A stretch of DNA of 64,000 nt from assembly GCA_036365145.1 (NCBI GenBank), contig JAEOAD010000001.1, forward strand, positions 102,830,001-102,894,000, read 5' to 3'. The notes under the pieces are model-generated. The model was not told where the DNA came from and did not search any database. It saw nothing but the letters and a program-made list of their open reading frames with translations. This stretch comes from Orientallactaga sibirica (Eukaryota; Chordata; Mammalia; Rodentia; Dipodidae). Made by a program: the position numbers and the translations under genes. Position 1 is the first letter of the stretch, and the number at the start of each line of letters is the position of its first letter. This document shows, one piece after another, positions 56,587-64,000 of the stretch.

Positions 56587-56769
56587 TTTAAAAAACTGTA
56601 TTTGTTTGCAAGCAGAAAGAGAGAGAGAATGGGCATGCTAGAGCCACTGCAAATGAACTCCAGATCCATGTAGCCCTTTGTGCATCTGGCATTATGTGGG
56701 TACTGGGGAATAGAACCTGGGTTGCTTTGCAGTCAAGAGCCTTAATGGCTGAGCCATAGCTCCAGCCCC
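56587..56769 (-). repeat. Dip-like SINE (short form), nested
   Basis: Antisense copy in the B4, head ending GAGCCATAGCTCCAGCCCC. Confidence 0.85.
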
Positions 56770-57004
56770 ACCCCACCCCCCTTTTTGGGAGAGAGACACA
56801 GAGAGGAAGACAGAGAGTGGACAAGCCAGCAGCCTCTCAGCCACTGCAAATGAACTCCAGATGTGTCCGCCCCCTTGTGGGCAAGTGTGGCATTGCACCC
56901 TTATGTCACTTTGCATCTGGCTAAACATGGGACCTGGAGATTGGAACTGATGTTCTTAGGCTTAGCTGACAGGTGCCTTAACTGCTAAGCCATCTCTCTA
57001 GCCC
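56770..57004 (-). repeat. Dip-like SINE (long form), nested
   Basis: Antisense long subtype directly after the previous copy; contains CCGCCCCCTTGTGGGC and the CATCTGGCTAAACATGGGAC block. Confidence 0.88.
56865..56880 (-). promoter_or_regulatory. CTCF-core-like site just downstream of Rbm20
   Basis: Minus strand CCACAAGGGGGCGGAC, one change from the intronic sites. Lies about 540 bp past the poly(A) site. Confidence 0.45.
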
Positions 57005-58483
57005 CCTCCCCCCTTTTTTAACATGAGTTGCTGGGACTCAAACTCAGGTCATTATACTTGCAGGAAGCACTTGACCAATGGAGCCATCTCCCCATTCCTG
57101 GCATTTGGGCCATTTTCTGAATCTCGAATGTTTTAAAGGGTTGTGAAGAGCTAACAAAACAGCTTCCACTCAGTACTCTGGACAAGATACTAGAGAGATG
57201 CCAGTTCTCTGCAGTGAGGCTCCGGGATGGGACTGAGGAAGAGCAGGGTATTGTCCCTTTTGGAGGTTTGCTTCCTTAGAAACCCCTAACTTTGCCACCC
57301 AGAGCTTCTTGGTCTCCTTGTGAATGCATCCAGTTTTCCTGAACCAGGGTCAGGTGATGACAAAGGTCTGGTGATCAGTGCTTCAGTGGACATAACAGGC
57401 CTAAGCAGAGGCCTGGCTGTGATGATTAGCACTGTAACTTCCTCGGGCCTATTTCCTTGGGCATGAAAGGAAGTAATGATGTTAATTGCCTCTAGTGTTA
57501 GGTAACTGCTGATGAGAGCATTTGTATGTAGCAAGGCACCAAATCGCTTTTGTTTTCACAATCTGTGCTAATAGTAGCCCTCCTCATTTCAAACGAAACA
57601 ATGTCAGTCTCCCGGGTTCAGTTGGCCAGTGCTTTGAATGGCCTGGAGCCTTCTCTAGGTCCTTCCCCATGGCTGGCAACGCTCTTGAGTCAATGGGGAT
57701 GGGCTGAGAATCCTAGACCCAACAGGCAGAGTGGGAATACTTGTCATTACTGGAAGCAGATTCTAGATCTCAAAGTACTTCCTGTGGAGCTTCTTACTGC
57801 CCCACCCCACCCCCACCCCCACCCTATGGTGGCCTTCAGTTCCAGAGAGGGTTAGGGGACATCCTTCCCTGTACTTGCTGTCTGTGCCCTAGCTGGCCAA
57901 AACAGAGTATGAACTTGTCCTGCTGTCCCCAATTCAGGGTCCAGGATGACTCAGGGTGGCCCAGTGCCCAGTCCCAGCATATTGTATGACAGGCACAACT
58001 CTGGAAGGCACTGTGCATGCTGCCCTCTGTGACATGACAGCCCAAGCCCTGTGCAGTGTAGATGCCCTGGGATGCCTGGGATCACCCCCTCCATCCTGAG
58101 CTGCAGTTGCTCCCCCATGCGTGGGTGTTCCCATCTGCTCTCTATGTCCCTGGGGGCCTCTGACTCAGTCAACTGGGCTGGAGCCCTGATACTCAGATTC
58201 TACCCTACACCCCAACCTGTCCTCAGGGGTCAGCTCCTGACTGCTATGGCTTAGAATCCCTTGGTCAGGCCACTTGGATAATGACCTTGGCCCCTGTCTG
58301 GTCTAAGGACTCTCTGCCCTTTGAATAGCCAATAACAAGTGCAAACTGCCTACCTAGGCTGGTCCTCAACAGCTCCCCACTCCGTTTCCCCACAATGCTG
58401 GCCTTACTCAGGCACTTAACCCAAATGGAACCCCAAGCATGTAGGAACAGGATGACCCAAGAGACTCTCTAGTCTTGGTCCTC

Positions 58484-58650
58484 TGTTTGTATGTGTGTGT
58501 GTATTGTGCATGCATGTGTATAAGCAAGTTCACATGTGTGTGTGCACATGTGTGTGTGTGTGGAGGCCAGAGGACAATCTCGGGTGTCATTCTCAGATAT
58601 GCTGTCCCCCTCTCTCTCTCTCCATACATATATATTATTATTATTACTAT
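58484..58650. repeat. GT/TG-rich tract and linker before a B4
   Basis: (GT)n with interruptions to 58562, then GGAGGCCAGAGGACAATCTC and a short CT/TA run. Matches the arrangement at 338-511. Confidence 0.8.
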
Positions 58651-58651
58651 A

Positions 58652-58856
58652 TAATTATTTTTATTTATTTATTTGAGACTTAGAGAAAGAAGCAGAGAGA
58701 GAGAATGGGCGCACCAGGGCCTCTAGCCACTGCAAATGAACTCCAGACACATGCACCACCTTCTGCATATGGCTCATGTGGGTTCTGGGGAATCGAACCT
58801 GGGTCCTTTGGCTTTGCAGGCAAGTGTCTCATCCACTAAACCATCTCTCCAGCCCT
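58652..58856 (-). repeat. Dip-like SINE (short form), nested
   Basis: Antisense copy inserted between the GT-linker and the B4. Head ends ACCATCTCTCCAGCCC. Confidence 0.9.
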
Positions 58857-59077
58857 GTCTGTCTCTTTTTGAGACAGGGTCTCTCATTGGCCTGGAGGTC
58901 ACTGATTAGACTAGACTCCCTGGCCAAAGAGCTCCAGGGATCTGTCTCTGCCTTCTCACTTTGGGGATTAAAGGCTCATGGTCCCTGGTGTTTTTCATGG
59001 GTATGAGGGAGTCAAATTCAGGTTGCTCTCAAGGCAAGGACTATGCCAATTGAGCTATCTCTCTCCATCCTACCCAT
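58857..59077 (-). repeat. B4-type SINE
   Basis: TTTTTGAGACAGGGTCTCTC at the start, AGACTAGACTCCCTGGCC in the middle, reversed tRNA-like head (TTGAGCTATCTCTCTCC) at the end. Confidence 0.7.
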
Positions 59078-59083
59078 CTCCCC

Positions 59084-59206
59084 CCCCCCTTTTTTTTTTT
59101 TTTTTTTTGCAACATGGTCTCGCTATATTGCCAAGATTGGCCTTGAACTCCCGAGCTTAGCCTCCCAAGTGCTGGGACTCCAGGCACAGGCCTCTGTGCC
59201 CAGCTT
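59084..59206 (-). repeat. Old B1/7SL SINE with C and T runs
   Basis: C9T20 run then antisense 7SL-like body (AACATGGTCTCGCTATATTG, CAAGTGCTGGGACTCCAGG), more like an ancestral B1 than the young copies here. Confidence 0.75.
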
Positions 59207-60195
59207 GATTCTTTCTTTGGCAAGAAAATGAAAGGGCAAGAAAGAGGAAGTGACTTGCCTAAAGCAGCATAACTTCTTGAATTTGCTGATCTCCTGGGTA
59301 GTGCTGCTGAGGCCACCCAGAGAGTTATTAGACTATGTTAGGAATTTTCCAGTTCTAGTCCTAAGTGAACATTGGCAGCCAGCAAGGGACTGAAGACAGA
59401 TCCTTGATCTGAGTCGCTTGGAGCACTAGTGGGCCTGTTGTGGAGAGTTTGATCAAGGTCAAGCCTGGGTGTCTGCATTGTAACAATCCTCTGGGGCATT
59501 CAGTGCAGGTGCTGTCCACTGATCACACTTTGAACAGTGCTGTTCTCAATGACTACTGGGGACTTCCCCAGAGGCTCCTAGAATAGAAGGGACATTTACT
59601 GGGCTTGCATGACGGAGTGATATGAATAGAGAACATTCACCCGAAGGGGATTCTCATGTTAGAAAAGCTTGACAATGGGGGTTATAGGAAAGGAGACCAG
59701 CTTGGCCTTGGTAGATGGATACTATGGGAGCTGGTACAGGTGTAGTCATGAGACCTGGGGAGGGCATGGGAAAGGTTTGGTTGCTGGGTTTCATAGTGAC
59801 TGCAGTCAGTCTTTCTGGGTCGTCGCTGGAAACGTGTGGTCCTTAGCGAGGCCCTTGGAAATCTGAAGTCCAGTCTCTGAGGCCACGCTGCCAAGTCAGT
59901 GGTCCATCTGAGGAGAAGTTAGTGACAGACAGCATGGGTATGGCCAGTACCACGTCACTATGCTTAGGGACCCTGGGGTTCACACACATTTTGTCTCACT
60001 TTCTTGAGCTAATCCTATGCCCATCACTAGTCCTGTTGATTCCTGAGCCCCTCTGTGGGCCTGTACGGACTCTGCAGGGATGTTGTCCTTCGCCCCTTCC
60101 CAAAGCTCAGAGGCAGGCGCTCTTTCATGCACAGCAGGGGAAGTGGGGGACAGACAAGCTGTGAGCAGGAGAGCTACACACAAACCATCATTTTT

Positions 60196-60330
60196 TTGTT
60201 TGTTCATTTGTTTTGATGTGACAGAGGCTCTTGCTATGTAGCCCAGGTTAGCTGGCCTCAAACTTACATTCCTCCTGCCTCAGCTTCCCAAGTGCTGGGA
60301 TTCCAGGGATGTGTCACCACATTGGGCTTC
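60196..60330 (-). repeat. Old B1/7SL SINE
   Basis: Antisense, GCTATGTAGCCCAGGTTAGC and AGTGCTGGGATTCCAGGG. Confidence 0.75.
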
Positions 60331-60543
60331 CCATCATGCTCTTTAGCCACTATCCTCACCTGCCTGTCTCAGGGCTGGCTGACTTTTGCTCCTAAAGCCT
60401 TTGTATGTCAAGAGCAGCCTAACCTGGCTGTACTCCAGGTACTTGTAAAAGATAGATATATTCATTACTAAATTCTAGAAAGTGATTGCCCCAATATCTC
60501 CCCTTCCTAGAAAGTAACTAATAATAATAAAAAAAAGTTTCCA

Positions 60544-60738
60544 GTATGGAGAGATGGCTTAGCAGTTAAGGCACATGCCTGCAAAGCCTAAGGACCCTGG
60601 TTTGATTCTCCAGGTCCCACGTGAGCCAGATGCACAAGGGGTGCACGTGTCTGGAGTTCGTTTGCAGAGGCTAGAGGCCCTGGCGCACCCATTCTCACTT
60701 TCCCTCTATCTCTAGAAAAAAAAAAAAAACCCTTAAAA
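60544..60738 (+). repeat. Dip-like SINE, sense
   Basis: TGGAGAGATGGCTTAGCAGTT head, CACAAGGGGTGCACGTGTC body, A14 tail instead of AATAAA. Outside the gene. Confidence 0.9.
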
Positions 60739-61213
60739 AATTTCCCCACCTACAGGGGGGACAGGAAAGAAGGCCAAGGTAGGAGCAGAAGAAACACTCT
60801 TCCCACTCCCCACTCTGGAGATCTTGCCTGGGGGCTTGGGTCTTGAGGAGATGAGAAGGGCTGGATGAGACTGCTCCACTTATCCTGCTCCAGGTGAGGC
60901 CCCTGTTCTCTGCTGTCAGGGACCTTGGGGCATACAGATGTGATCCAAAAGGCATTTCTCCCTTGGCCCCAGAAGGCTAGCAAAACACTTTGCACTTTTG
61001 ACCTCCCCTTCCTCAGTGAAACTGAGTTGTTTATGTACTTCCCGCCTCTTTCGGCCACGAGTCAGATGTTGTATAACACAGGCCAGGTGTGAGCAGATTA
61101 AGACAACAGAGAACTGCAAGTAATGTGATCAGTCAGAGCTGACCCAGGAGTGGTAAGTAAACATGACATGTGGCTGGGAACCTCCTGGAAGCCAAGGCAA
61201 AAGGAAGACACAG

Positions 61214-61360
61214 CAGCCGGGCGTGGTAGTGCACGCCTTTAATCCCAGCACTGGGGAGGCTGAGTTAGGAGGATTGCTGTGAGTTCAAGGCCAGCCTGAG
61301 ACTAAATAATAAGTTCCAGGTTAGCCTGGGCTAGAGCGAGACACTATCTCAAAAGAACTA
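61214..61360 (+). repeat. B1 SINE, sense
   Basis: AGCCGGGCGTGGTAGTGCAC head, body to GAGACACTATCTCAAAAG. Confidence 0.9.
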
Positions 61361-64000
61361 AGAACAAAAATAACACACATAATCTAGTCCTCCTCCTTGT
61401 TGGAATGGGCAGTTGCCCAATTTACCCTGGAGAGATTGTTCTGGCTGACTATGGTCTGCAGGTACTTTGACCTGCCTGTAGTGTGGACAGAGGCTCCGAA
61501 AAATCCGCTTCAGTACCTGACAGCTCAATGTCGAAGGGCGCAGTGGAGACCCTTCTGGAGGCCACATTCGAATGGTGTGAACTGGCGCTTTCCTGTATGA
61601 AATAGTTCCTGATGTCAAGGTGGCATCCCAGTGTCCAAAGGCTCACACCTGCCCACTCTAGCTGACAGCATACTGGCCTGAATCTGTGGGGCTTTTGTTT
61701 CATTTTTGTTCTCGTTTTTCAAATTTCTCACTCCTGTTGATTGGTGAGAATTCTTGGACCAGTGTCCATAAGACGAAGAGGGAAGTATCATCGTTTCTTT
61801 GACTGCTGTGCCATACTGAATAGAGAGCTCCAGGTCAGGTCCCTGACCATCTGAGCTGTGGGGAAAAACCTTGTCAGCTTTTACTCCTCGGGGTCCCCCT
61901 AAAGGACCACAGCCTGCTTGGGCAATGCTGACTTCCTCAGGGGAGTCTGGGAACTGCCTCTCCTAACCTTTCTGATCAGGTGCAGCCTAAGGAGAGTAAC
62001 CCAGGGGCAACCTTGTTTGCAAACCTTTGGTGGGGAGAGCTTTCTGGTTCAGGGACAGGTCAAGGGGGGGGGGGCTGGTGTCAGAAACCTTGACCTCCTG
62101 GGATCAAATCCACAATGAGGCTGGGCAATGTCACCTGCCATCATCTCAGGCTTCCCACGTGTCCACCTGATGTGTGCTTGCCTGAGGCGTTAGGGTGAGA
62201 AGAGACTTGCTGTCCTTTTTGGTGGAGTGGCTGGATACTTTCCTCCTCGAACTTTCTCATAACCCTAGTACCACCGGCCATAATCCTGGGAAAGACACCA
62301 TCATGCTACCATGTCCCCACTCCCGCTGAGAACCTGCTTTCTAGTACACACAAAGCACCTCTGTGGGCTAGGCTTCCTCAGGGGCTGCCACCCTGGCCTT
62401 GGACTTGTGTGTTCTTCATATGCCTTAGCTTGTGGCTCAACGTACACCATTTCATTTTTACCCTGTCTCCTCTCACTTCCCACCATCCTCCATTTTGGCT
62501 CATCCACACTCCTGTTTCACTGGTCCCCCAAAAAGCCCCTTCTCAGCTGCTTGATTTTGCAAGTGGCTTTCCCACTAACTACCTGGACTCACCTCTTTCC
62601 TCACTACTTGACAACTAGGCATTCTTTCTTGTTCTCCTCATGAGTTACCTTCTTTAGAAAGCCTTGACTCTCTCTCTGCCTATCCCTCCCCCAGGTTTTC
62701 CTCCCACTGTGTTCCAGGTCCCTTTGCACCCCTACCCTAGACCCTCATCATACTCAGGCCCCTGCTGTCAAAACCTTATCATGTTGCTTTGTGATCTAAG
62801 TTTACCTTCCTTGTTTGCCTTCAGGCCTAGAAGAGAGACAGCAGTCATTGAGGCTACAAAGGCAAGGCTGTGTACACCGTAGGGGTCATGATTAATGACT
62901 GCTACTTTGCCCATCCCTAGCACTGCCTGGGACAACAGAGGCCTGAGCCTCAAGTCTCTGTCTACTCACCAGATAACTGCAAGGACTGGCCTACCTGGTT
63001 GTAGCAACAGGATGGACCCAGGAACCGCCCCACTCACCCTCTGCTTTGTCCATCCTTCCCTTAACGGCACCCCCTAACTCAGGGCTGGGTCCCAGCTCTG
63101 ATGAGCTCATCGCTCTGCTTGTGTTGTCCAAATCTTAGCCCTTAAATGTAAGCCAGATTCCTTCGTAGCCACAGAGCTGAGCCTCCAATGTGGGCTTCAT
63201 GGCCCTGTGTCCTCAGGGTCATCCCCTCCCCAAACCTGTCTGTCCTCACTCTGTATCCCCACCTAGCCAGGCTCACCCAGTTCCCCAGAACCTTCTCAGG
63301 CAGAGCTGGGAACAAAGCCGTGTTTATGACAGTTGTGTCAACACTGGTGGATGGCCTTGGTTCACCTTGGAAACCACACCTGCTTGCCGGCCTAAAGCCT
63401 ACGCCTCATCAATGCCTCTTATACACCGAAGCGCTGCAGGGAGCTCCTGCCACCACCCTCTCTAGCTGGCTAGAAGGCATTGGGGAGTGTGATGGGGGTG
63501 GGGGGGCAGATAACATGGAGTGTAAGAGCCCTGGGAGAAAGAGACCTCGGTCTAGATTGATTGCCTTGGCCAGGTGATTAATAATTAAACTTAACCTGTT
63601 TTGGGAGACACACACCTTCAACCAGAGATTTGCAAAGCCTTGCTGAAAAAGAGCCTCTAGAGCTTTCCAGAAGCCAAACTCGGGAAGCTTCCAGGGAACA
63701 AGGATTCAGGGTTTAAGGTCTCCACATCCTCCCATAGAAAACCCTTCTCCACTTTTCCTCAGCGCAGCCTGAGGGCCTGGGCACAGCCAGCCTTGGCTGT
63801 GCTATATGGTAGGATTTGCAGATCAGACAGGATTTCAGCTACTCCTGTGTTGACACCTGATTTCCCTCAGAACACCTCCTGAGTCCAACCACTCCCTTTC
63901 TTATACTCCCACTGCTGGGTGCTTTGCAAAAAGGGCAGGGCACACTCACCATGCCTCTGACTGGCATGTTGCCTGAGGCTAGCTGAGGAACAACATTTGG

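Larger units (their letters stand above)
56443..57105 (-). repeat. B4-type SINE split by two Dip insertions
   Basis: Antisense B4-like sequence at 56443-56580 (AAGACAGAATCTCTCATTGG, ACTGGGATTACAAATATA) resumes at about 57020 (GGGACTCAAACTCAGGTC, GGAGCCATCTCCCCA). The 440 bp between are two Dip SINEs. Confidence 0.7.
56339..64000. other. Intergenic region downstream of Rbm20
   Basis: No coding exon recognised. In human the next gene in this direction is PDCD4, some tens of kb away; nothing of it is seen. Repeats are listed separately. 57110-58480, 59210-60190 and 61370-64000 appear single-copy; the short open frames in them lack domains and splice context. Confidence 0.8.

Noticed and set aside
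57110..64000. A second gene downstream of Rbm20
   Set aside because: Short open frames on both strands have no domains or consistent splice sites, and no CpG-rich promoter is seen.

Overview
The window is mammalian nuclear DNA from a rodent. It has spliced exons with GT/AG borders, long introns full of 7SL-derived B1 SINEs, and a very abundant tRNA-derived SINE whose head resembles mouse B2 but whose body differs. That SINE matches what I know as the Dip family of the B2 superfamily, typical of jerboas and jumping mice (Dipodoidea). A dipodoid such as Jaculus is therefore my best guess; the species is inferred from repeat type only.

The only intact protein gene I recognise is the 3' half of Rbm20 (RNA-binding motif protein 20) on the + strand, the muscle splicing regulator of titin and other sarcomere and calcium-handling transcripts. 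Nine coding exons lie at 13046-13186, 16230-16361, 25814-25893, 27871-28540, 38308-38412, 39718-40375, 41850-41984, 48456-48577 and 53064-53174. They join in one open frame of about 717 residues that carries the RRM, the RS domain with the PRSRSP hotspot, the glutamate-rich region, the matrin-type zinc finger and the natural stop. By comparison with human RBM20 these are exons 6 to 14. A 3.2-kb 3' UTR ends at a polyadenylation signal at 56317. The first 13 kb is upstream intron; I could not find exons 1-5. From about 56.34 kb to the end is intergenic.

Intron 5 holds an antisense processed pseudogene of TIPRL (about 11.4-12.8 kb). The rest of the introns is mostly transposable elements: about 25 Dip-like SINEs, about 25 B1s, several B4/ID elements, four solo LTRs that look like ERVL-MaLR, a Tigger/MER2-like fragment, old MIRs, L1 scraps and microsatellites. 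Target-site duplications and nested insertions give relative ages in several places.

The most interesting signals are: (1) a long Dip subtype, present four times, whose extra internal segment carries a near-consensus CTCF core on the minus strand; (2) a strong antisense bias of Dip copies inside Rbm20; (3) three possible splice-site alternatives in Rbm20, namely a NAGNAG acceptor at exon 6, a stronger in-frame donor 24 nt past exon 9, and an in-frame internal donor in exon 13 that would remove both zinc-ligand histidines; (4) a 250-bp local duplication in intron 7. No prokaryotic, CRISPR or obviously novel protein system is visible.
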